Program-made: the position numbers and the translations under genes
Part shown: piece after piece, positions 24,913-36,735 of the stretch
Layout: every line of letters starts with the position of its first letter
Numbering within the stretch: position 1 is the stretch's first letter
Source of the DNA: Lycocorax pyrrhopterus obiensis
Taxonomy: Eukaryota; Chordata; Aves; Passeriformes; Paradisaeidae
Reading direction: 5' to 3'
DNA: 64,000 nucleotides
NCBI GenBank assembly: GCA_014706295.1
Contig: JACSVZ010000014.1
Location: 74,165,935-74,229,934 of the forward strand
Notes under the pieces: model-generated
Told to the model about the DNA's origin: nothing
Seen by the model: the letters and a program-made list of their open reading frames with translations, nothing else
The model's database searches: none

Positions 24913-26526
24913 ATCAGTAAAAGACTTTACTTCCTTGCTTTTGCAATAGAAGGATTAGAACATGAAGTGCTTAAACAGCATCAGCTACACCAGTACTGGT
25001 TTTAGCATTTCACCTAAATTTGCTTGCTAGTGTTCTGTTTAAACTTTTATGTGCCAGAGTAACAACGAAAAATAAAAACATTGGTTTTCACTTTGACGTT
25101 AAGGGAGAAACATTTTCCCCTGTCAGCAAAGAATATTTCCAGGACTAGAAGGCAAATCCAGAGAATGCAGTGAATTTATTTTCTTTAATAGATCTTTGTG
25201 TAGAGGGTGCAGTGCCTCAGGGAGGGAGTAGAAGTTAGAAAGATGCATAGACAGCTGCTGCTGGAGTTTTGGTTTGTAATCACTGCAGAGCTGGGCAGAG
25301 AGAGGGAGAAAAACTGACTCTTCCTTGTTGGAAAACCATCCCATATAGAGCCTTTGGGAGAAAATGTGAAGCTTCAGGAGTCCTGTTCGGATCTTCACCG
25401 TTCATTAATGACTGTGACATCTCACATGCGGTCTCACCCCTCATCACTTTGGTACTAATACATACTGGCATAGATGACTCTGCTGAACATGGACTCCCCT
25501 GGTGCCATCTCAACCCTACATCACAATATGCCCACCAAAGTTCCTTCTCACAGGGAGCCAGTGTGCAGCAGATGACATGATAAAAAGTTGTCTTTCAGTT
25601 TGCTGCACTACCAGCTCCCCTGAGCAGAGAGAGATTGGTGGCTCCTGAGCTGTTCCAGGCTGTGGCTGCTGGTGTCAGAGATGGAGTAGAGAGAAAAGAA
25701 GTCCTTTTGCACAGCTTCCTGCCACCCATCGTGGAGTGGGACCCCAGTTTAGGAACAACTGGCTTTGCCTGGATATCATGGGTTTAAGTAGCTGAGGTGA
25801 AGCGTCTTCCAAATGTGCATTGCCTTTAGTATTTGCTCACTGATATGAGTATTTTTCTTAAAAGTCGTGAAAATTCCTGGGGTAAAGGCCAGCACAGGCT
25901 TGTAAAGCCTCTTTACAGAGAAACATGATGACTTTTCTTAAACTTTCTCATTTACGGTTAATTGTTGTAACATTTAAACTAAATTACCTTTACAGACTGC
26001 AGTGGACCTGCTCTTCTAAGAATGACCTGCTCACTATATGTGGGAATGGCAGCATCTGACCCTAAACTAGTAAAAAAATTAAAGCAAGAGTGAAGAAGAT
26101 AGGTAAAGCCAAATAATTCAAGAAGAGCAATGTGAACTCATCGTGACAATAATAATGTGCCTCGGTCCATATCTGATCTTCAGCTATTTCTAAATTACAC
26201 AGATAATAAAATAGAAACAGGATCTGCTACACGTTCCTGTGCCCAGAAAGACTCTGCAATTAGTAAGCTGAGGTCTACGGTTGATCAATAGTGACCCTCC
26301 CTGGTAACTCTGAGTGTATTTACACGGAAAAGGTCTTTTCTCCTACTCTAGCTGCACAGGGAAGAGGACTTCCCTTAGAAAAAGAGACATTGTTTCTGCC
26401 TGTTTCTGGTGCAGAACTGTGCCCACAAGGATTTTTTCTCCAGTTTCCATCTTTTGACACTGTGGTCAGCAGCGTGTAGACTCCAGGGATCAGATCTTCT
26501 GTCAGTTGTGTCTCAGGAAGATCCCA
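24913..26526. other. non-coding DNA, no gene recognised
   Basis: Frames up to 103 codons overlap on both strands near 25120-25580. None shows domain features or splice context. Confidence 0.5.
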
Positions 26527-26738
26527 GGATCACAGCATGGCTGAGGTTAACACGGAACTCTGAAGGTCATCTTGTCCAGTCCCTTGTCTCATCACAGGCT
26601 CACCTACAGCAGATTTCTCAGGACCATGTCAAGTCCAGTTTTGAGTATCTCTGAGGGCAGAGGCATCATGACTTCTCTTGAACAAACCTGTTCCAGCACC
26701 TGACCACCCTCACACCAAATCTTTTTCGTATGTTTAAA
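26527..26738 (-). mobile_element. CR1 LINE 3' fragment, separate from its neighbour
   Basis: GATCACAGCATGGCTGAGGT, GGTCATCTTGTCCAGTCCC and CCTGTTCCAGCACCTGACC are reverse-complement CR1 of a different 3'-end subtype from the adjoining 26752-29260 element. Two tandemly arranged same-strand copies therefore meet here. Confidence 0.8.
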
Positions 26739-27479
26739 TGACAATTATTTTCACAGAATTACTGAGTCATTTAGGTTGGAAAAGACATCTAAGATCATAG
26801 AGTCCAACCTGTGACTGATCACCACCTTGTCAACCAGACCAGAGAACTGAGTGCTATGTCCAGTCATTTCTTGAACATGTCCAAGGACAGTGACTCTGCC
26901 ACCTCCCTAGGCAGTCCATTCCACTGTTAATCACCGTTTATGTGAAGGAATTCTTCCTGATGTCCATCCTGAACCTCCCCTGGCACAGATTGAGGCTTCT
27001 TGGATTTTCTTTAATCTTCTGCCAATGTACTCTAATTAGCTCACTGCTTACCACTGTGAAATGCCTGGCTCTAAAGTCTTTGCTCCTCTGCATCAGATGT
27101 TTATACACACTGACAAGGTCTCCTCTGAACCTCCCTCTCCCCAGGCTGGACAGTCCTAATGCTCTCAGCCTCTCCCTATATGACTATATACTCCTGTGCC
27201 TCCAGCATTTTAGTGACCTCTTCCATTAAGTCCATATCTTTTGTACAGAGAAGCACTGAAGTTTTACCCAGCAGTCCAGATGTGTCTCATCAGTGCTGAG
27301 CAAAGGGCAGGACCACATCCTGCTGATGACATGTCCTAATGTAGACCAAAGACAACCAGCCCTCTCTGCCATGAGAACACACTACTGGCTCACATTCACC
27401 TTCTGTCCACCAGGATGCTGAATTCCTCATCTGCAAAGCTACTTTCCAGCCCATTATTCTGCAGCCTGTCCAGGTGATT

Positions 27480-28290
27480 GGAATTATTCCTCCTCAGAAG
27501 GGGCGGCCTCACATTTGTCTTTGCTGAACTTCATGAGCCACCTCTTTGTCCAGTTCTCCAGCCTGCCCCTTCTAACAGGCAGCACATTCACCTGTTCACA
27601 CCTTTGTACTGCCTGTGAACTTTTTGAGGATGGATTCTGCTCCATCATCCAGACCATTAGCATAAATGTTAAAGGATATTGCCCATGGTATGGGCCCCTG
27701 AGGTGCATCACTAGTCACTGCCACCAGCAGGACTTCTTGTCACTCATAAAGACATCCTGGACCCATTGTTTCATCAGCTCTCAATTAATTTATCCACTCC
27801 AGCAGTTTCTCTAGGAGTATTTTATGGGAGGCAATATTGAAAGCCTTGTTTTGAGTCAAGGAAGGACCCATTTTTCTCTCCTTCTCCACTGAGCCTTTTC
27901 ATTGTAGAAGCTATCAGGCTGGACAGGCATGGCTTTCCCTTTATAAATCTATGGTGACCACTCACAGTCACCACTTTCTTCTTCATGCATTTGGAAATGG
28001 ATTCCTGGAATATTTGCTCCATCGCCTTCCAACAGATCAATGTGAGGCTGGCAGGTCTGTAGTTCTCAGGATCTTCCTTCTTTCCCCTCTTGAATAAAGG
28101 AATGACATTTTCTTCCAGTCCTGAGGAACCTCTTCCTATCACCACAACCTTTCAAAGATAATCAAGAGAAGTTCTTCAATGACACCAGCTAGCTCCCTTA
28201 GCTCTTACAGATGCATCCCATCAGGTCCCATGGATTTAAGGTTGTGTCCAGATTGTTTAACAATTCCCTAACTTTTCCACCCTACCAAAA
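27480..28290 (-). pseudogene. CR1 ORF2 reverse-transcriptase remnant
   Basis: The RT N-terminal landmarks SMGPDG, NYRPASLT and KGKPCLSSLIA are present. At the catalytic FADD box the frame reads KKFTGSTK (FTGS at 27619-27608), so both catalytic aspartates are gone. The thumb-side sequence RLENWTKRWLMKFSKDKC follows. Frameshifts split the domain into at least two frames (27822-28145 and 27484-27711). Confidence 0.82.
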
Positions 28291-28788
28291 CTAAGTACGC
28301 CCTGTCCTGGCTTTCCCACTGGCCTCATCACCTGTCAACAGACAGAGCCTTACTTTCTCTCACATCTCCCCCTCCTCACATTCCCAATTTGTCCTTTCTG
28401 AGGAGCCCATATCGACTCAGTGCAGAATAGAGATATATTACCACCTTTCCATGATCCCAATGACCATGATCTCATGTTCTGCTGAAGCACAACAAAACCC
28501 TCATGTCTCCTGGTCCTGTCCCACATGGCATGTGTTGGTGTAGGACCAGTTCAGAGTAGGACTTCCACATGCTGGTTTCCTAAAAAGGGCATGAAAGCTT
28601 TCCCCACAACTCTCTCTGTTAGGGTCTTCCTTCTTTATGTGGGTAACCGTGCGCTGGACCCTCTTTAGCCTTGTTTTGTTGATGACAAGCTCCCTTCACT
28701 TTGCCCCACATTCTTTGTCTACCACTTTCTCACCGTATTTTGGTGATCCCCTCTCCACCCCACCGATCCTAGTTTGCGGTTCTCTCTC

Positions 28789-29067
28789 AGGCTGCCCAGC
28801 CATTTGCCAAAGATACTTTTGCTGTCCTTGGTCAGGTGGACCCCATTTCTTTCAATCAGGCCTCAATTCTCTAAGAGAATCTCATGGTCATAAGCACCAG
28901 AACCCTGTTGCCAACACCAAAGGCAAATCTAACTGTTGACCTGCAAGACATCCCTACTCCTCCTCCAGCCCTTGCCTCTCACTGACAGGATCAAGGAGAG
29001 AACCCCCTTGGTCCCCATTGACCATTAGCCCAGACACATGTAGTCATCCTTGATACTTTCCAGGTCA
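28789..29067 (-). pseudogene. CR1 ORF1 esterase-domain remnant
   Basis: One minus frame, interrupted by stops, reads DLESIKDDYMCLG, LILSVRGKGWRRSRDVLQVN, CWQQGSGAYDHEILLEN and GLIERNGVHLTKDSKSIFG. These match in order the SGNH/GDSL esterase domain found in ORF1 of CR1 retrotransposons (established for the family). Internal stop codons (for example after CLG and after LEN) rule out function. Confidence 0.8.
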
Positions 29068-29260
29068 CCCTGGCAGTAACTGTGGTGACAGTTCCGTGCC
29101 TGGGCTGGAGCAGATGGATGATGGGTAAGGGCTGAGCTGCTCACAGAGATGGGCCAGGCGAGGAGAGTTCCCACAGGGCTAATGAACACTCGGATGGAGC
29201 ATCAGTGTCCAGGAGTTGTCGCAGCAGCCTGTCAACAACACTAAACCTCCTGGACACTGC

Positions 29261-29625
29261 TATGGCAATGTACTGCTCTTGCAGAGGACTACTTTTGCAA
29301 TCCAAACAGTTTTTAAAGATTCTTAATACTTCTTCTTCTATTCAGAAGCACAGGTAAGCAGGTTTTCTGAAAGTTTCAGGAGTCTGGATAAGAGCTGTCA
29401 GCTGGAAAATGCAGTTGTTCCAGCATAAAAGTGTGTTACAAAGCTGATCCATTATTTGAAATCAAAGAGACAAACAGCTTTGTAAAAGACAAGTGACAGT
29501 TGAACTGAATCAAATAAATTCAGGTAATTCTAAGAAGATAAAAATTATTTGTTTTCATTTCCTCAGTTGCATTCTTGTTTTCTTATTCTGTTAAGCCATT
29601 TACAATGCTGTGTTGCAACTTTTTG
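29261..29625. other. non-coding DNA between CR1 copies
   Basis: Nothing recognised. The first few tens of bases may still belong to the 5' edge of the large CR1 relic. Confidence 0.45.
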
Positions 29626-29730
29626 ATAGAATCATAGAATCACAGAAGTTTGGATTGGAAGAGACTTTTACCGATCATCTAGTCCAATTGTGATGTGCCC
29701 AGTGACACCTTTCACTAGATGCTATTAGAC
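29626..29730 (-). mobile_element. CR1 LINE 3' fragment
   Basis: Begins AGAATCATAGAATCACAGAA, with TTGGATTGGAAGAGACTTTT and CATCTAGTCCAA following in CR1 order. About 100 bp, minus strand. Confidence 0.8.
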
Positions 29731-30559
29731 TTTCACAGGCTATAAAGTGTTGTGGGGCTTTTTTCTCCTGCTAAACTTGTACCTTGAGTTTCACTTTTTG
29801 GAAATAAAAATAAAAAAAATAAGTAAATCAACCACAGCAAAATAGGAATCGTCATCCTGGTTTGCTACACGTGTTTCTTCAAGCTACCAGAATCTACACA
29901 GGCAGAGGAACACATCAGCATCAATGCAAAGTTTGTTACCACAGGTCCATGGGTCTGTCCCAATAATGTAAAACCCCATCAATAACCCTGGACCGAGAGA
30001 ACTCTTTTGACATTATGTCAGCAAAGATCGAGCAGTAATGACTGACTAGATTTCACGTGGCTCAGCTATCAGCATCCACAGTGGCAGTGCAGGATAGACA
30101 CATAAATGTTTACAACAGAGAGGAAGCTTCACAGGGTAATTCAGGATAAACCAACTGTAAAATACAGAGTTTAATATATTGCAATTGCAGGAAACAACAG
30201 AAGATGCTGCAGTGAGTATTTAAATAGAGGAGAGCAGTTTTTCACATTATGATTGTAAAATAAAAAATATTCACAGAAAACCAGAGAAAGCAGATGATAG
30301 AATATATGGCTGTGAGTGGTTAGGAGGGTGCTGGTAAAACTGGCTGAAAGCAACCCTGCAGCCTGGATAGCCAGGGTCAATCACCAAACTTTGGGTTTCA
30401 TGCTGTTTCTTTAGGCTTCCAGCTCTGGGCAGCCCACCCCAGGGAACATCCCTTCTCCGCCTCAAAACCTTAATTCCAGTGTCCATGGTGGACAAGAGTG
30501 CAGGGTGCAAGCACAGACTCTCTGGCTAGCACAGAGACTGGCAGGTAGCCAAGGGGCTG
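29731..30559. other. non-coding DNA, no gene recognised
   Basis: AT-rich with no recognised repeat or exon. Confidence 0.5.
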
Positions 30560-30800
30560 AGGCACTGGTGGCACAGCCCAGCCGTCGAGCGCAGATAGAG
30601 TTGGAAGTCCAAGCTTTCAAAGCCACAGCAGGAAGCCTTGCCGCTACATGAGGATAATAAACCGGTGTGAACGTGCGCCGCCTCCAACATGGCCATGTGC
30701 ACTGGCCGCATCCACAGCAAGCCCTCTGCTCTGTGTGCCGGTTCCGTCACATTAACTCATCCTGCGTAGCCATGGCAACGTGTGTGAAAAACATGCTGTT
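30560..30800 (+). promoter_or_regulatory. CpG cluster with RFX X-box; candidate promoter or enhancer
   Basis: About a dozen CpGs fall in 240 bp, against strong CpG depletion on both sides. A perfect RFX X-box (GTAGCCATGGCAAC at 30766-30779, consensus GTNRCC-N2-RGYAAC) and a YY1-like CCAACATGGCC (about 30686-30696) are present. X-boxes of this form control ciliary genes in vertebrates. No TATA box or adjoining exon with a signal or domain is visible. The 198-codon plus frame that begins here (30667-31263) has no recognised family, so I do not call it coding. Confidence 0.35.
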
Positions 30801-33800
30801 GGCAGGTCCAGATCCAGCTCTGCTGAGCTCAGCCCTGGTGTGCATGCCAGTGGGGAGCAAACCCTTAATGAGGCCCCTTAGTTTTGTTCATCAGGAACAC
30901 CTCTGCTCACAGACTGTCAGTCTGAAAGGTCTTGAAAAAATTCCTCAGAATCAAGGGGGAAAAAAAGAGAAAAACAGGCAAATGTCTTCAGCCAAACAGG
31001 AAGATTTCAGGCAAGTACCAAAATGCTTTTCTTTCTGTGAGGAGACAGCAGTGCTGCGTGGATGCCCAGCTGCCCAGTTTGCAGCTCCTGAGCATCTGAC
31101 ACTTGTGTCTGTGACCGGCAGAATCACCCTGTCCTGGCAGGGACCTACAGCCATGGCTCTCCAGCAGCACCCCTCCTCTCCAGAGCCCAAATGTGACAGA
31201 TTTTGCAGTGCTACAGACCAGTGGCAAAGGAGGGAGAATGATCTGACAGGAAGCATGACTTAAAATTAGAGAGGCAATGCTGGTAGTGGCAAGAGTATGG
31301 GAAATGGGAAGGAAGGAGAAGAAAAGCACAAAATTCATCAATCTCATATTTGTCTCACTGGAAGTAGTTTTAATTTATAAGGTCCTGAAATGCAGTTGTC
31401 ACCCACTTGTGCAGCCATCACCATGTTGCCTTTCATTTTTTTTCCCCAACTCTCCTATCCCACCTCTCTTGCAATGCCATCAATTTCTTCCCATCAGCAG
31501 GAGTTACAGTAAATAGATTCATCTGTGGGCAATGGGAGCTGAAAGAAGAAGGTGACAATATAATTAAGATTTTTAATTCTATGCCTGAACAGTTGTCCAG
31601 AACTTTAATTAGCTAGCTACATTGAAGGATCTTTAGTCATTATTTTCCTTTGTTTCATATAATTGTTCACTTTGGCCAGCTACATTTGTTCCTTGATCTG
31701 ATCCCTTGTTTGTCGACTTTCTGCCTTTCCATCTATTCCCTGGGCTGCAGGAAGTGTATCGGTAGTGCAGGAACATATGATTGGCGAACATGGACACTAG
31801 GCTGCACCTCTGGTTGCACACCATGGCTGGTGCCTTTTGCACATGTGTAGGGGAGGGAGCACATTGCTGGAGTAGTTGAGGAGTGAGATAATGGAGAAAC
31901 AGGGAAGAAGGAAGAGGGGGAGGCTTATAATGTCACAGCACAAATTATCAGAAATACTTCCTCACAATTTTTTCCTGTAAAAAATGAACAACAGTGGTAA
32001 TTGCCTGGTTAGCCTGCTAGCTGGTTGTATGGTTTTGTATTCCATAATTGATACAACACTTGTGGCTGAGCCACTACACTGGGTGAACAGAGCAGTCTCA
32101 TCAACAGCAATGCCACAAGAGGGCTTTCCTTTGAGGCAAGGAGTCAAAAACCTCTCCATCTACAACTTCATTAGAAGGAAGAAGCAAGACATGACAATTG
32201 TTTTTTACACCTGGTAATGAAAATATCACAAGGACTGCCACCTCCTCACTGGTTTGACCACACAGTGCCATTGATGCCAGCAGAAAACCTTCATGCCTGT
32301 TTCTGACCTTGCAGAACTAGACTACAGGAGCTGTTGCCACACATTGGCTCAGCCTTCATCCCAGATAAATCAGCTCACAGGCCCACAGCCCAGTCCTCTC
32401 AAATGCACAGGTGTATTGTCCTATATGTATTATATATTATATTGTACTTGGTCTTGGCTTTTTGGTTCATGGGAACTGGCCCAGCAGCACACCTTATCCT
32501 TTCCTCCTGGCCTAATCCCAAACATTTGCTCTCCATCGAGATCTGCAGACAAGGGTCCCGCAGGCTCTAGAGTTTTAGGTTTCTTGGGTCAGTGTAAATC
32601 AAATATCTCACCTTTTTTAGGGCTTTCAGAGTGACTTTTCTATTAGCCAAGGTTTCAAAAGCTATAAATTCACTGAGTGTAAGTCATTCTTACTGAACCT
32701 GCATTGAGCTGTAATTTTATTCAGAGGAATTTAATTCAGAGGAATATCATCAAGGAAAAGCAAGCATGTCTTGGTTACAAAGGAAGGAACAAGAAGCAGG
32801 AATTAGTGAACATTAAACCAGCGCATGCATTTGGAAAGTTTCAGGAGAAACCAGTAGCAGGATTGCAGAAAGTGAATCACTCCATGTACTGCAACAATAG
32901 CTACAAGAAATACTGAAAGAGTGTTATGCAACACTAACTTTGACTTATCACATAACTTAGTGCATAACACCAATAAGACCCTTCAGAGAGACTATTTTGG
33001 CAAGTAATTTGCCCTCCCTGACCTCCCTGTAATCTGTGATAGCACTCTCATTGCTTCAGTGCTGAGTGGACTGGAAAAGAGACAGAAAAAAGTATTTGGG
33101 GAAAAAAAAAAGGGAAAAGCTGGTCCTATGAAGGAGCATCAAAGACTGACAATTCACATAATGAGTAAGTAGATATGTTCTGGCCATCTGCTCCTTTGTT
33201 ATGTCTGGGTATGGCATTCTCCCCTTCCCTCCTTGCACCATTTCCTTTGCTTTAGGATAAAATTTCAGCCAGGGTCATAGAGCTGTGTTCCATGGGAGTT
33301 CCTGTTTTGATTATCTCCTTGTCCTAGGCATTGTGCAACGTTTTCCTGAAGCTCAGAAAGCTTGCATGCAGTGTCTTGGACAAGCTGGACAAAATCTGGC
33401 AAGCAAGGGGAGATGCGACACTCAGAGATCTAACTTCACACGGTCTTGACAAAAAACAGTTCATCCCCAAGCTGATGATAGAGAAAGTTAGGTATCTAGG
33501 AATAACAGCAATGTATTTTGCGAGAAACATTTAAATCTGCAGAATTAGCTTCTAGTTATCAGTGGTATCATTCCCGGTGTCAGTGACTGGTCTGGATATA
33601 CCAGTGGCTTTGTCTCAAACCTGGGGTTAGCTTTGAAGGAGAAGGAGCAAAACCTGAGGAACTCCAGCTTTCCACACCAAAATAACCCATAAGTACTCCA
33701 CATATCAGTCTCAATAAGCCACAAATGTAACTGTAGTCCTCAACACCCTTCTTCTCCTTCCCCACTAGCATTTTTAGGGAAGCAAGCACCTCTTGGGCAA

Positions 33801-34465
33801 GTGTGTGCTTTTGTTAAAGGGAGTTTTAATTTTGATTTGGAGGCTCGGCTCAGCTCTTGTTACAGATTTCACTTCCAATCTGTGCATCTTCTTCTCCTAA
33901 ACTGGAATACCAGAGTTCGGGGAATGTGAGCCCTTGGACCTACTGTAATACTTTCTTTGGGCCAGCAGTTTCTTTCCCATTATGCTTTTGTAAGGGAAAC
34001 CCCACAAGCTGTCCATGCAGAGTCATGGGGCAGTGGAGGCAAGCACCCCATTGATGCCACCAGCAGCTGTTCCAGGTGCTGGCTGGGAAAGGATGAGGAC
34101 AGCATATACTGTTGGCTGCAGATGCCATGATGTTTAACATCACTTTACAACAGACTTCTGTATCGATATTCATGCCCACGCACAGTGAACAGATCCATTG
34201 CTGGCTGCACTTCCCACTGCAGTGGAAGTCTCTGGCCACCCAATCTCAGCATCTGTCAGAGCATTTCAATCAGCAGCTTATGGGACCAACATTTCACTGA
34301 GGCACAGAACAGTGAGCTCAAGACTTTGATTAATGAAAGGGAGGACAGCCCAGGAGCAACCGTAAGAGACTTTCATACACACACACACACCTTATGAGCC
34401 ACTGAGACCAGTTGCACCATTTAAACCTATGGCTTGCAAGTCAGCTCACAGGTTGCCCCCATGGT
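30801..34465. other. non-coding DNA, no gene recognised
   Basis: Frames up to about 110 codons overlap on both strands without family features. A 12-bp direct repeat, ATTCAGAGGAAT, recurs with a 15-bp period at 32719-32745. A short (CA)n run sits at about 34377-34391. Confidence 0.5.
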
Positions 34466-34740
34466 TGATGAGCTGGAGAGATACTTTGGACAAGGGCATG
34501 AAGGGACAGGACAAGGGGGAATAGCTTCATATTGGCAGAGGACAGGATCAGATGGTATATTAGGAAGAAATTCTTCCCTGTGAGTGTGGTGAAGCTCTGG
34601 CACAGGTTGTCTCGAGAAGACGTGACTGCCTCATCCCTAGAAGTCTTCAAGACCAAGTTGGGCAGGGTTGGAGCAACTTGATCTAGCAGGAGGTGTCTCT
34701 GTGCATGGCAGGGGGTGGAACTGGACAGTCTATTAAGTCC
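34466..34740 (+). mobile_element. CR1 LINE 3' fragment
   Basis: Plus-sense CR1 3' region: AGGACAAGGGGGAATAGC, TTAGGAAGAAATTCTTCCCT, GTGGTGAAGCTCTGGCACAG, GGAGCAACTTGATCTAGCAG, GTGGAACTGGACAGTC in order. The terminal TTCTATGATTC repeats are missing. Confidence 0.88.
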
Positions 34741-36518
34741 CTAAGAACAGGTGGCGCATCACACAATGAATGACAGAGAGTCAAGGTTTCTACTACCACA
34801 TGAGTTAGCAGTGCCTTTCCTGTAGTTTGGACATTTACCAAGCAGTAGAAGAGAGAGCATTCTGCATGCTCTCTTTCTGGAGGAAAGCCATTAGTTTTGT
34901 TGCTGTCATTCTGCTCCCCTTTGGACAGGCCTGGGCTCTGCCGGGCATCCCTCTGCACCAGCTGCTGTTTGCTGGTCCTTGCAGGTCTGGGAGACACACC
35001 CAGAACAGGTGTTTGGAATCCTTGGTGTTCAGCAGACACAGGTATTTGCACACCATCTGACCAAAACTTTAATCCCAAATATCTACTTAAGCCTTTGTTT
35101 TTTCCCATTTCCTAGCCTCATTCTTGAAACCTGTGGCAGGAGCCCATGTACGTGTTCCTGTGCCCTTGAATCCATTAACTGCAGCAAAGTGATTAATTAT
35201 TTTAGCCTCTTTATGGCCTCACTGTTAACATACTGCACATTCATACTTCCAGTCCTATAAATGATAGTTTTTAAATAAGGAAGACATGTGTTATTGAAGT
35301 ATTTATATTCAGAGCTGTCTGGAGCAGAAAAAGATTCAAGTGGGCATAAGAAAGCAACGAAAGTTAATGATTCAGAGATAAAATACTATGTTTTAATCTA
35401 CAGGGTGTGTGACAAATCCAAGAAATTAGAATTTAAAAGGATACATGACTAAGGCGAAAGCCTCAGGACACATCTTCAGCTGCTGTAAAAGTAGTGCCAT
35501 CTGGGAGGAAGCATTGCACGGAGGAAATGTAGAGGCTCACTGTCCCCACAGCATATATCCTCATAGCACCCTTGTGGGGGGACCCAGGTGTGTCTGAGGC
35601 TGATAACCTGCCTCTGCCCCTTACAGTTGAGAAGGGGGATTACCATGCAGGAGTCCTCCCTTGCTGGCTGCAGACCCAGGGGTCCCCCACAAGGGCTCGA
35701 CACCACAGGGGAATACCAAGGGGTCCGTGCCGTGGGCCTCTGACTTGGCATGGGGCTCTCTTGTTACATGCCCCTGGGTTAATCTGTTGGGGGCTTTCTC
35801 TCTCTACCTGTTAACGCCAAACTGTCAATCTTGATGGCAATGAAATTCTTATATCCAAAAGAATTCTCTTCTGTGTGCATGTCCACTTGCACATTTTCCT
35901 CTCACCTGCTGTCAGTGAACACTCAGATCATGGACAAGCACACACAACTTCTGGGTCTCCTGGAAACCCCAGCACACTCTCCTGAACCACAACTATGTCT
36001 GCAGCTCCCCACAAGATATGCAGATCAGGACCTCTCTGCCAGATCAGCATACAGGCATAGTGGGATACTTCTGCATGGAGATGCCAGGACTGGAAGTTGT
36101 ATGTGAGATCCTCCCCTGCCTCACACTACCCCATTCCCTCCCTGCATCCTGAGTCCAGGAACCATTAACGTCCAGGGCACTCTCTGAGTGCTCAGCTCCA
36201 CTGCCTGCAGCTAGGGTGGTCAGCCAACTTTGTGCTGGGGGACAGACAATGGTACAACACAAAAATAAGGTGAACTTGGGTGTGTTAGAAGAGCTAACTT
36301 CCCAGGGGTTTTCAGCCTATCATTCATTCAGCCTTATTCAGGTAAATTCCCTGTAAAAATATGAGAGGAAATGAGGGGAAAATATGAGTGAGGACCAGAA
36401 ACATTTGGTTTTAGGAGCCTGAGCAGCTCTAAAATGCTGCACTAGGAGCAAGATAAGTGCTTTTTCAGTGACTAATTTCTAATGGAATTAAAAACATTGA
36501 TTCCACTAAAATGGGTAG
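34741..36518. other. non-coding DNA, no gene recognised
   Basis: A 141-codon minus frame (34683-35108) partly overlaps the CR1 and has four competing frames, so it is not called. The G/C-rich 35490-35830 patch (GGGGGGACCCAGG, GGGGTCCCCC) may be a degraded repeat but matches nothing I can name. Confidence 0.45.
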
Positions 36519-36520
36519 AG

Positions 36521-36735
36521 TAGGACAGGATAGGATAGGATGGGATGGGATAGGATAGGATAGGATAGGATAGGATAGGATAGGATAGGATAGGATAGGA
36601 TAGGATAGGATGGGATAGGATGGGATAGGATAGTATGGGATAGTATGGGATAGTATGGGATAGTATGGAATAGGATAGGATAGGATAGGATAGGATAGGA
36701 TAGGATAGGATAGGATAGGATAGGATAGGATAGGA
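36521..36735. repeat. (GGATA)n pentanucleotide array with embedded 10-mer block
   Basis: About 215 bp of near-perfect GGATA repeats. In the middle (36631-36670) four copies of a 10-mer variant, TAGTATGGGA, replace the 5-mer, giving a simple higher-order structure. The predicted LSYPILSYPIL peptides on the minus strand are translations of the array and not genes. Confidence 0.95.

Larger units (their letters stand above)
26752..29260 (-). mobile_element. long, defective CR1 LINE relic with ORF1 esterase and ORF2 remnants
   Basis: A 2.5-kb minus-strand CR1. The 3' UTR begins at TTACTGAGTCATTTAGGTTG (26759 onward). Reading 5' to 3' on the minus strand: an ORF1 esterase remnant (about 29067-28789) with the block DLESIKDDYMCLG, then VRGKGWRR, then GVHLT (28830-28844) carrying the His of the SGNH-type esterase known in CR1 ORF1; a trace of the endonuclease start (YTNTCHVGQDQE, 28543-28508); the pre-RT SMGPDG block (about 28236-28217); NYRPASL of reverse transcriptase (28063-28043); and RLENWTKRWLMKFSKDKC near 27540. 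The separation between endonuclease start and SMGPDG is only about 300 bp, so most of the endonuclease and linker is deleted. Stops and frameshifts occur throughout. Confidence 0.88.

Noticed and set aside
30667..31263. 198-codon plus-strand open frame, among the longest in the window
   Set aside because: No domain, signal peptide, splice context or codon bias is seen, and minus-strand frames of over 100 codons overlap it.
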